The notes under the pieces are model-generated. The model was not told where the DNA came from. It ran no database searches and worked only from the letters and a program-made list of their open reading frames with translations. A program made the position numbers and the translations under genes. Below, piece by piece: positions 1 to 5,110 of a stretch of DNA of 5,486 nucleotides. This stretch comes from Candidatus Heimdallarchaeota archaeon. Lineage in GTDB: Archaea; Asgardarchaeota; Njordarchaeia; Njordarchaeales; JAMOTR01. Each line of letters begins with the position of its first letter. Position 1 is the first letter of the stretch. The stretch is from NCBI GenBank assembly GCA_027068385.1, contig JAMOTR010000055.1, positions 1 through 5,486 of the forward strand, in the 5' to 3' direction.

Positions 1-1
1 C

Positions 2-712
2 ACGTTCCTATTAGGCGTTCTACTCGCGAGCACGAAGTTATTTCTAGCCACGATGATATTCTCTTCGATCGTCCTCATCATAGCCGCCATATCCCCAATA
101 GTGTCCCCAGAACATGTAGAGGTTAGGGAAGAAGAAGAGAAGATCGTACGGGTAGAACCCGTCGACCCGGATTATTTCGAGGAAATGCTTCCTACCAGGG
201 CTCTATTAAAGATAAACGTAAAGAAGATAGAAGAGATATACGGAACCCGCTCCTTTAGGGTCTTCATAACGGGTGACGATTACGTCGTACCGGCCGTGCA
301 AGAGATAGAGGATCCGAAATCAAACGTAGTAGAGATACCTGTGCGGATAATACCGGACGGCTTCGGAGACCGCGAACTCATCGTGAGGCTCGGGAGGCTA
401 AAGGACGAAAGGGGGAATTATGTATCGTACGACGACACGGACGTTCTCATATCGGAGGATGGGAAGAAGAGAAACGTAGCGATATACACGGCACGCTATA
501 GATCGGTACCCGCCGGTTCTGCGGGAGTTCCGCGTGAAGTTCAACAGATAAGTATGAGGGCGATCGCCCTTGTGTTCTCTCCTACGTTACTCCTAAACAT
601 ATTAAACCAGATGGGCATGGGATCCTCTACCACGATATTATCGGTGATATTCGGAGCCATAGGCGCGACACCGATCCTACTATACTTATACTTCAAACGT
701 AGCTCCTCATGA
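2..712 (+). CDS. Membrane-anchored protein of unknown function, 5' end probably outside the window
   Basis: I do not recognise this family. The reading frame is open to the left edge with no stop. The first in-frame ATG is at 53 (219 residues from there), but the 17 codons before it are also hydrophobic (for example LLGVLLAS) and no Shine-Dalgarno site precedes that ATG, so the true start probably lies upstream. Counting from ATG 53, residues 1-18 are a hydrophobic segment. Residues about 25-165 are charged and predicted beta-rich, with many alternating hydrophobic residues and no cysteines. Residues about 193-214 form a second membrane segment followed by a short basic tail, KRSSS. This suits a protein with an exposed beta domain held by membrane segments at both ends; the topology is inferred. 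Its stop overlaps the rnp4 start by ATGA, so the two are probably co-transcribed and translationally coupled. That says little about function. Confidence 0.65.
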   Translation, partial: TFLLGVLLASTKLFLATMIFSSIVLIIAAISPIVSPEHVEVREEEEKIVRVEPVDPDYFEEMLPTRALLKINVKKIEEIYGTRSFRVFITGDDYVVPAVQEIEDPKSNVVEIPVRIIPDGFGDRELIVRLGRLKDERGNYVSYDDTDVLISEDGKKRNVAIYTARYRSVPAGSAGVPREVQQISMRAIALVFSPTLLLNILNQMGMGSSTTILSVIFGAIGATPILLYLYFKRSSS

Positions 713-1047
713 GGCGTAAGAAACCGCGGCCGCGTAGGGTATTAGAGAAGAGAAGAAGGATCGCTATACGTAGGATAAAGAAGCTCACGCGCCTGGTTTT
801 TTCTACGTATAAGGAAGCTATCGCGAACGGGGATCGCGAACTCGTCGAGATCGCTAGGGAATACGGTGTCCTATTGAGGCGTATAGCACATATACATAAG
901 GTAAAGGTTCCCGAGGTAGTCGAGATGTTCACGTGTCCTAAATGCAAGAACGTAGTATTCCCCGGAGCTAACGCGGAAGTAGTAGGCAGGAAAATTAAGT
1001 GTCTCATATGTGGTAACGAGCGGGATCATAGGTTGAACGCTGTATAG
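709..1047 (+). CDS. rnp4: Ribonuclease P protein component 4 (Rpp21/Rpr2 family)
   Basis: Protein subunit of archaeal RNase P, which removes 5' leaders from pre-tRNAs; in the family it pairs with Rpp29 on the specificity side of the RNA. The 112-residue product has the family layout: a very basic N-terminus (RRKKPRPRR at 2-10), two helices with the LLRRIAHIHKVKVPE stretch (55-69), then a zinc ribbon with Cys76 and Cys79 (CPKC), the FPGANAEV turn, and Cys98 and Cys101 (CLIC) followed by RDHRL. All four zinc ligands are present and the length is normal. The start is the ATG that overlaps the preceding stop (ATGA), and no Shine-Dalgarno site is visible, which suggests reinitiation. The stop at 1045-1047 lies one base from the 3' end of the convergent tRNA-Ala gene. 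Assignment comes from motif pattern and length, not from a database search. Confidence 0.88.
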   Translation: MRRKKPRPRRVLEKRRRIAIRRIKKLTRLVFSTYKEAIANGDRELVEIAREYGVLLRRIAHIHKVKVPEVVEMFTCPKCKNVVFPGANAEVVGRKIKCLICGNERDHRLNAV

Positions 1048-1048
1048 G

Positions 1049-1122
1049 TGGACGGGCCGGGATTTGAACCCGGGGCCTCCCGGTTGCAAACCGGGCGCTC
1101 TTCCTGGCTGAGCTACCCGCCC
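1049..1122 (-). tRNA. tRNA-Ala, anticodon UGC
   Basis: On the minus strand the cloverleaf folds completely: 7-bp acceptor stem GGGCGGG/CCCGTCC, D stem GCTC/GAGC, anticodon stem CCCGG/CCGGG closing the loop TTTGCAA (anticodon TGC), a five-base variable loop, and T stem CCGGG/CCCGG with loop TTCAAAT. The G3:U70 wobble pair, the identity element for alanyl-tRNA synthetase, is present, and the discriminator is A. The length is 74 nt with no intron. After the discriminator the genome reads CCT, so the CCA end is not fully encoded and would need the CCA-adding enzyme. Confidence 0.97.
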
Positions 1123-1144
1123 CTAATTACACGAGTTTTTCTCA

Positions 1145-1156
1145 CTTTATGTTTTC
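1145..1156 (-). promoter_or_regulatory. Probable TATA/BRE promoter of tRNA-Ala
   Basis: Read on the minus strand, GAAAAC followed by ATAAAG resembles a BRE plus TATA element. Its centre is about 25 bases before position 1124, so transcription would begin one or two bases ahead of the mature tRNA 5' end at 1122, as is usual for archaeal tRNA genes. The assignment rests on spacing and composition only. Confidence 0.5.
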
Positions 1157-1168
1157 TTCTTAGGGACC

Positions 1169-1177
1169 CTTTATATG
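1169..1177 (+). promoter_or_regulatory. Probable TATA box of the PIN-ATPase/atpHF operon
   Basis: CTTTATATG is a good archaeal TATA box. The expected start about 25 bases downstream falls near 1198-1200. That is inside the longest reading frame, which opens with GTG at 1191, so this promoter favours translation from GTG 1218 or ATG 1221. The bases directly upstream, GGGACC, are a poor BRE. Three tandem ATG triplets (1175-1183) overlap the box but are out of frame with the gene. Confidence 0.55.
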
Positions 1178-1220
1178 ATGATGATAGCAAGTGGGAAAAA
1201 TACGTATAACAACGTTTGTG

Positions 1221-2762
1221 ATGACCGAATACGTCGTTGATAATTCCGCCTTAATATACGCGGAACCCTCTAAGGAGCTACCCGAGGGGTCTAAAGTGTT
1301 CGTACATAAGGCCGTAATACGTCATCTTGAGGATATGGCTCGTAAAGGACTCGCGCCCGGGTATGTAGGACTTAATGAGTTATCTAAAATGAGGGAAAAG
1401 CTCGAGGTAATCGTCGTCGAAGAGCCGAAGATATCTGATCCCGTAGAAGCCTCCCGCGAAGTGGCTAGGCTGAGAAAGGTCACGCTCGTCACGGCCGATC
1501 CGGTACAGAAGCGCATCGCTGAAGCCATAGGACTCGATTATCTCTTCGTAGGCGGAATACCTGAAGGACGCATGACCTTCGAGGATTATTTCGACGACCT
1601 AACTATGAGCGTACATCTTAAAGAGGGGGCCCCGCCCATCGCTAAGCGCGGATTCCCTGGAGCGCGGAGCATGAACGTGTTACGTGAGGAGCCGATCACT
1701 AGGGAGGAGATCATGCGCGTGATGAAGGAGATCGTCGAACGCGCTAGGTCTCCGGAAGGAGGCGGCTACATAGAGTCCGAGAGGCCCTATAGTATGCTCA
1801 TACAGCTACGCGACTATCGCGTTACGATCACGGTACCCCCGCTAAGCGATGGGATAGAAATTACGATCGTGAAGCCAGTAGCGAGGAAGAAGATATCCGA
1901 TTATAACCTTCCGAAGAAGCTCATAGAGAGGCTAGAAAAAAGCGCTGAGGGTATACTTATAGCGGGAGCTCCGGGAGCCGGTAAATCCACGTTCGCGCAG
2001 GCGTTAGCCGAGTTCTACGCCTCCTTAGATCGTATCGTTAAGGCCATAGAAAGCCCGCGCGATATGCGTTTACCTCCTTCCGTAACGAGCTACTCGAAGC
2101 ACTTCGCGGATCCGGACGAGATACGCGATATACTTCTCTTATCCAGACCCGACTATACGATATTCGATGAGATGAGGACGACCGAGGACATAAACCTGTT
2201 CGTAGACCTACGCCTCGCGGGTATAGGTATGATCGGAGTGATTCACGCTACCGCTCCGATAGACGCTATTCAACGCTTCATAGGACGCATAGACGTGGGA
2301 CTCATTCCAAGCGTGATAGACACCGTGATATTCATCAAGGACGGAAACGTCTCGAAGGTTTACGAGCTCGTGATGAAGGTAAAAGTCCCTACGGGAATGC
2401 GCGATCGCGACCTAGCGAGGCCTGTGATAGAGGTGCGCGACTTCCTCACGGGTAACGTAGAGTACGAGATATACACGTTCGGAGAACAGACGTTCGTAGT
2501 CCCTATAAGGCCCACTTCCGGTTTCGGGGAGCTTAAGCCCGTAGGTATCTCTAAGCGTAGGAAGTACGTGATGCTCAAGTTCGATAAGAGCCTAGCGGGG
2601 AAGGTAGTAGAAATATACTCGGATGAGGGAACGCTCTTCATCGGACGCATAAACAAGAGCGGGAACATTAAGATACCTAAGAGTAATCCCATAGCGGATC
2701 AAATAGAGGAACTCTACAAAGCGAATAGACTGAAATTCCGCGTCGTAGAGCGATACGTATGA
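1221..2762 (+). CDS. PIN-domain ATPase, COG1855 (PilT/VirB11-like) family, PINA-like
   Basis: A 513-residue protein joining an N-terminal PIN domain to a hexameric secretion-type ATPase. Counting from ATG 1221, the PIN domain (1-115) shows acidic positions Asp7 (YVVDNSALI), Glu37 (RHLED), Asp73 and Asp93 (VTADP). The ATPase (about 215-390) has Walker A GAPGAGKST (249-257, Lys255), a Walker B/Glu pair in IFDEMRTTED (Asp316, Glu317) and GVIHATAP with His342. The C-terminal 70 residues are mostly beta and lack an obvious KH GxxG motif. A Sulfolobus relative, PINA, is reported to be an ATPase acting on Holliday junctions with Hjc; the role here is inferred from that. A longer frame begins at GTG 1191, but ATG 1221 fits both the TATA spacing and the usual PIN start just before the first Asp. 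It heads an operon and overlaps atpH by ATGA. Confidence 0.9.
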   Translation: MTEYVVDNSALIYAEPSKELPEGSKVFVHKAVIRHLEDMARKGLAPGYVGLNELSKMREKLEVIVVEEPKISDPVEASREVARLRKVTLVTADPVQKRIAEAIGLDYLFVGGIPEGRMTFEDYFDDLTMSVHLKEGAPPIAKRGFPGARSMNVLREEPITREEIMRVMKEIVERARSPEGGGYIESERPYSMLIQLRDYRVTITVPPLSDGIEITIVKPVARKKISDYNLPKKLIERLEKSAEGILIAGAPGAGKSTFAQALAEFYASLDRIVKAIESPRDMRLPPSVTSYSKHFADPDEIRDILLLSRPDYTIFDEMRTTEDINLFVDLRLAGIGMIGVIHATAPIDAIQRFIGRIDVGLIPSVIDTVIFIKDGNVSKVYELVMKVKVPTGMRDRDLARPVIEVRDFLTGNVEYEIYTFGEQTFVVPIRPTSGFGELKPVGISKRRKYVMLKFDKSLAGKVVEIYSDEGTLFIGRINKSGNIKIPKSNPIADQIEELYKANRLKFRVVERYV

Positions 2763-3052
2763 GCGAGGTTCTAGACGTAATAAAGGAGGCTAAATTAGAG
2801 GCGGATAAGATCGTAGCTAAGGCTAAGGAGGAGGCTCAGAGGATTATACGCGAGGCTCAGAGGAAGGCCGAAGAGATCATCGAGGAGGCTAAGCGCTTAG
2901 AGTTTCCGATAGAGGAGGAGGCGAAGAAGATCGCGGAGCCGGAGGTGGAAAAGATCAGGAAGCGGAAGGAGGAGGAGCTTAAGAGGCTCGAGTCCCTCGA
3001 GCATAAGGTACCAAAGGCGGCCGAGAGAATAGCCGAGGAGATACTGAGGTGA
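2759..3052 (+). CDS. atpH: A-type (V-type) ATP synthase subunit H, peripheral stalk
   Basis: A 97-residue, highly charged, almost wholly helical protein with the repeat pattern of the subunit H/G stalk family (KAKEEAQRIIREAQRKAEEI at 21-40). In the A-type ATP synthase it pairs with subunit E to form the peripheral stalk that holds the A3B3 head against rotor torque, on the cytoplasmic side of the membrane. There are no membrane segments and no cysteines. Prolines at 50, 61 and 85 would break the coiled coil into pieces. The length is near the family's usual 100 or so residues. The start ATG overlaps the stop of the PIN-ATPase gene (ATGA), and atpF follows directly, which supports the assignment because low-complexity coiled coils alone can mislead. 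Subunits E, C, A, B, D, I and K are not in the window. Confidence 0.85.
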   Translation: MSEVLDVIKEAKLEADKIVAKAKEEAQRIIREAQRKAEEIIEEAKRLEFPIEEEAKKIAEPEVEKIRKRKEEELKRLESLEHKVPKAAERIAEEILR

Positions 3053-3053
3053 T
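3046..3053 (+). promoter_or_regulatory. Strong Shine-Dalgarno site for atpF, decides its start
   Basis: GAGGTGAT matches eight bases complementary to the conserved 3' tail of archaeal 16S rRNA and sits four bases before ATG 3058. It overlaps the last codon and stop of atpH. It makes ATG 3058 a better start than the in-frame GTG at 3049, which lies inside the site itself. Confidence 0.75.
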
Positions 3054-3057
3054 TCGG

Positions 3058-3381
3058 ATGAAGATCGTAGTGATAGGGGATATGGACGACGCTATAGGGT
3101 TTTCTTTAGCCGGAATTAGGGAAGTATACTACGTGCCTCCGGAGGACGAGGAACACCTAAAGCGCCTCGTGAAGAGCCTAGCGGTGAGGCCCGATGTGGC
3201 GATCGTGATCATGACCCCTGAGTTATACGCGAAAGTGAGGGACATGGTCGCGGAGTTCATGAGGGAGAAACCGTTTCCCGTGTTCTTAGATATACCCCGC
3301 GAAGGTGTACTAAAGTCCCTTGAGGACTTAGTAAGTAAGGCTCTAGGAATAAGAATAGAGTTCAAAAAACGACGTCGCTAG
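3058..3381 (+). CDS. atpF: A-type (V-type) ATP synthase subunit F
   Basis: A 107-residue subunit of the central rotor stalk, which with subunit D couples rotation of the membrane ring to catalysis in A3B3. The sequence has the family's Rossmann-like opening MKIVVIGDMDDAIGFSLAGI (1-20), with the signature GFSLAGI at 14-20. A second strand, VAIVIMTPELYAKVRD (47-62), is followed by FPVFLDIP (73-80) and a basic tail KKRRR. Length and motif order are typical. The GTG at 3049 would add three residues (M-I-R), but the Shine-Dalgarno site at 3046-3053 and the family's usual MKI start favour ATG 3058. It is the last gene of the operon. Its final 20 bases overlap the 3' end of the convergent minus-strand gene, so the KKRRR tail is encoded opposite that gene's C-terminus. 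Confidence 0.92.
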   Translation: MKIVVIGDMDDAIGFSLAGIREVYYVPPEDEEHLKRLVKSLAVRPDVAIVIMTPELYAKVRDMVAEFMREKPFPVFLDIPREGVLKSLEDLVSKALGIRIEFKKRRR

Positions 3382-4774
3382 CACAGGGAGCTTTTTCGTT
3401 GAACTCCTTCCGTCTTATGAGTATCACTCCCTCGTAGCGCTTTTTAGAGTGCTCTTTAAAGTACGCGCGCACAGCCTCCGGACAATATACTATCTTAACC
3501 TTAAGCTTGTTGCTAATAGCGCTTAACGTATCGGCCCTCCTATCCTTAGAGATATAATATAGTAACTCTTCCTCCTTCACGGGTGCGTCCGTAATTATAA
3601 CGAATCCCTTATTAGGATAGTACAACATGAAGAAACGCGCCCCTTTTATGCGCATGAACTCCTTCACTAGGGCTATTGGAAGGAAGAAGGACCCGTGACG
3701 CATGTACGGTGATATAATTACGTCGGCTTTACCGTAGGGAGGTATCGGATAATTTTTCACGAACTTGTTCGCCCTCGTTACGTACCCGATCTTCGGTATA
3801 CCGAGCTCGTTCTTGCCCACGATCCGTACCATATCGCCCACGTCCACGTTAGCGAGAAGAGGGGAGCATGGGAACGTATAATAAGGCTTCACGAGGCCTT
3901 CTAGCTTATCTTTGATCATCTCGTTATAATCCCATATGAACATAGTCTCCCGACGCGTCTCTTCTTCGAACGATAAAGGTTTAGAGATCGTTATCTGATG
4001 AACTTCGGGCGTAATCTCCATTTCGCCATCATATCCGAAGGCACTTATCCGGGTCTCGGAGGAGGCGTACAAGGAGAATACCCTACATCCTAAGGACTCT
4101 AAATGGGCGCGTAATCCCGAACTTAGAGGCTCTCCCGTATATATCACGTCCGCTTCGTCAGCTAGTTTAAGTCCCTTCGAAAGGGCGACGTCGAGATACG
4201 ACGATATCGCTACGACGAGATCGACCGGACCTATATCAGGGAATCCCTTATCGATGATATCCTGAATGTACACGATCCTTAGGGGCGTCTCTAGAACGTT
4301 TTTAATTACCTCCGTTATAATGTGAGAAGGACCGCCGTAGAACACTATGGCTACCGGGTTCTTGGGGGCTAATGTAACGTCGTACCTCATCGTTGCCCTA
4401 TAATAAGCGGAGAAGCGGTCCAAGAACCGATCGGTTGGGATTATTACCTTCTTCTGTCTCACCGTTCCGGACGAGTATAACTTCACGAACGATTTTAGAT
4501 AAGGCTCTCTCATCTCGTTCAGGGCTATGTCCATGTACTGAGGCCGATAATCGAAACGATGGTGAGGGAGACCGCGTTCATCCTTAAGCAAGAGGTCATC
4601 AACGCTCTTCGGGGGCTCCCTACCTATAGTCCGATAGAGATATTCCGTAATAGGATCATCTAGGGCTTTTTCTATGCGCTCGTTGAGATGCTTGATCCGC
4701 TTCTGAGAGTCCCAATTCTTTCTTTCTTCGGCGATTTGTCTAGCTTCCTCTAAAAGAGGCTTTAGCAATCTCAT
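3362..4774 (-). CDS. Divergent PaaK-like adenylate-forming enzyme (ANL superfamily)
   Basis: A 470-residue soluble protein whose landmarks follow the phenylacetate-CoA ligase branch of adenylate-forming enzymes. An N-terminal helical part has YLYRTIGREPPKSVDDLL (46-63), matching the region before the core. The A3 loop appears as YSSGTVRQKK (100-109). GEPLSSGLRAHLESLG (214-229) leads to the A5-like motif YASSET (236-241), and VDVGDMVRI (310-318) matches the A7 GD motif. Family members activate a carboxylate as acyl-AMP and usually pass it to CoA; the substrate cannot be read here. Unusually, the A3 loop lacks the normal TTGxPK ending, the A8 Arg-Asp hinge reads TRANKF, and no clear A10 catalytic lysine is evident, so activity may be altered. 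The ATG at 4774 follows a TATA box at a spacing that implies a nearly leaderless mRNA. The gene stands alone between atpF and tRNA-Ser. Confidence 0.7.
   Translation of the reverse strand: MRLLKPLLEEARQIAEERKNWDSQKRIKHLNERIEKALDDPITEYLYRTIGREPPKSVDDLLLKDERGLPHHRFDYRPQYMDIALNEMREPYLKSFVKLYSSGTVRQKKVIIPTDRFLDRFSAYYRATMRYDVTLAPKNPVAIVFYGGPSHIITEVIKNVLETPLRIVYIQDIIDKGFPDIGPVDLVVAISSYLDVALSKGLKLADEADVIYTGEPLSSGLRAHLESLGCRVFSLYASSETRISAFGYDGEMEITPEVHQITISKPLSFEEETRRETMFIWDYNEMIKDKLEGLVKPYYTFPCSPLLANVDVGDMVRIVGKNELGIPKIGYVTRANKFVKNYPIPPYGKADVIISPYMRHGSFFLPIALVKEFMRIKGARFFMLYYPNKGFVIITDAPVKEEELLYYISKDRRADTLSAISNKLKVKIVYCPEAVRAYFKEHSKKRYEGVILIRRKEFNEKAPCASDVVF
3364..3369 (-). terminator. Probable T-tract terminator of the minus-strand ligase gene
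   Basis: Six consecutive T on the minus strand end at the gene's stop codon (last codons GTT TTT TGA). Archaeal RNA polymerase often stops on short T runs without a hairpin. The run is also coding on both strands, so its termination role is inferred. Confidence 0.35.
3392..3396 (+). terminator. Probable T-tract terminator of the atpHF operon
   Basis: Five consecutive T (GAGCTTTTTCG) begin eleven bases past the atpF stop. The position fits a hairpin-independent archaeal terminator. It lies within the 3' coding part of the convergent gene. Confidence 0.4.
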
Positions 4775-4796
4775 TCTCTAGTTATATACCATTAAA

Positions 4797-4808
4797 CTTA
4801 AATATAAG
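4797..4808 (-). promoter_or_regulatory. Probable TATA box of the PaaK-like gene
   Basis: The minus strand reads CTTATATTTAAG, centred near 4803. A start 25-26 bases downstream falls at about 4777-4778, only a few bases before ATG 4774, so the transcript would be leaderless or nearly so. This agrees with the absence of a Shine-Dalgarno site. A second AT-rich stretch, GGTATATAAC (4790-4781), is too close to the ATG to serve as the TATA box. Confidence 0.55.
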
Positions 4809-4846
4809 AGATAACAGGAGGATGATCAGCTTCTTTTAATTTTCGG

Positions 4847-4935
4847 TGGCGCCGGGGGCGGGATTCGAACCCGCGCGGGGCGAAGCCCCACGGGCTTAGC
4901 AGGCCCGCGCCTTGACCTGGCTCGGCCACCCCGGC
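4847..4935 (-). tRNA. tRNA-Ser, anticodon GCU, CCA encoded
   Basis: The minus strand folds as a class II tRNA: acceptor stem GCCGGGG/CCCCGGC with discriminator G, anticodon stem CGGGC/GCCCG around loop CTGCTAA (anticodon GCT, reading AGC/AGU), a long variable arm with stem GGGGC/GCCCC and loop TTC, and T stem GCGGG/CCCGC with loop TTCGAAT. The discriminator G and long variable arm are serine identity features. The body is 4850-4935 (86 nt), and 4847-4849 encode CCA directly after the discriminator, unlike tRNA-Ala in this window. No intron is present. Confidence 0.97.
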
Positions 4936-4959
4936 TCTATCTCTTAAAGGAGGACACGT

Positions 4960-4971
4960 CTAAATTTCTTT
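4960..4971 (-). promoter_or_regulatory. Probable BRE/TATA promoter of tRNA-Ser
   Basis: On the minus strand AAAGAAATTTAG has an A-rich BRE-like lead into an AT-rich box centred near 4964. The predicted start about 25 bases on is near 4938, three bases before the mature tRNA end at 4935. It lies between the C/D box sRNA and the tRNA, so the tRNA could be transcribed on its own. Confidence 0.45.
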
Positions 4972-4982
4972 CTCGTTTCCTT

Positions 4983-5046
4983 TAACGTCAGCGAGGGCAA
5001 GACCTCATCATCCCCCTCAGACCCGAGTGCCGATCATCATCCTATA
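4983..5046 (-). ncRNA. C/D box guide sRNA with two guides
   Basis: A complete archaeal C/D box architecture is readable on the minus strand: box C ATGATGA (5040-5034), 13-nt guide TCGGCACTCGGGT (5033-5021), box D' CTGA (5020-5017), spacer GGGGG, box C' ATGATGA (5011-5005), 13-nt guide GGTCTTGCCCTCG (5004-4992), and box D CTGA (4991-4988). All four boxes match consensus exactly and both guides have equal, canonical length. Such RNAs bind L7Ae, Nop5 and fibrillarin and direct 2'-O-methylation of the target base paired to the fifth guide position before D or D'; here both target bases would be G. The D guide is complementary to CGAGGGCAAGACC, which resembles helix 18 of archaeal 16S rRNA as I recall it (about E. 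coli G505). The D' target is unknown to me. The ends are estimated; only 4988-5040 is defined by the boxes. Confidence 0.85.
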
Positions 5047-5063
5047 ACGCTTAACGCCTCGAG

Positions 5064-5072
5064 AATAAAATA
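5064..5072 (-). promoter_or_regulatory. Possible TATA box of the C/D box sRNA
   Basis: The minus strand reads TATTTTATT, centred near 5068, which predicts a start near 5042-5043, two or three bases before box C at 5040. A better-looking box, CTTTATATG (5106-5098), lies further upstream and would give a longer 5' leader starting near 5076. Which one is used cannot be decided from sequence alone. Confidence 0.35.
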
Positions 5073-5110
5073 CCATCGTACTATCTTAATATACGTACAT
5101 ATAAAGACCC

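Noticed and set aside
560..567. GCGATCGC octamer, repeated at 2401-2408 (HIP1-like palindrome)
   Set aside because: Two copies, both inside coding regions. More than expected by chance for an octamer, but GATCG-type words are common throughout this window and no array or spacing is seen.
693..1007. Minus-strand open frame of 104 codons opposite rnp4
   Set aside because: It mirrors a well-supported gene, and its low-complexity, serine/arginine/leucine-rich translation shows no family motif; a shadow of rnp4.
871..1089. Minus-strand open frame running through tRNA-Ala
   Set aside because: It overlaps the tRNA body and rnp4; its N-terminus is a translation of the T arm and acceptor region, so it is not a protein gene.
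1175..1227. ATGATGATGATAG and GTGATGA on the plus strand as boxes of a second C/D sRNA
   Set aside because: No CTGA box lies at guide spacing after either motif, and the region is a promoter plus start codon.
2360..2692. Minus-strand open frame of 110 codons opposite the PIN-ATPase
   Set aside because: Lies wholly within a strongly supported gene, with no promoter or motif of its own. The same applies to 1322-1528 and 3129-3365 on the minus strand and 4393-4587 on the plus strand.
4814..4839. AGGAGGATGATC on the plus strand as a Shine-Dalgarno site with a start at 4822
   Set aside because: The frame from ATG 4822 stops after five codons (MISFF), so no gene follows.
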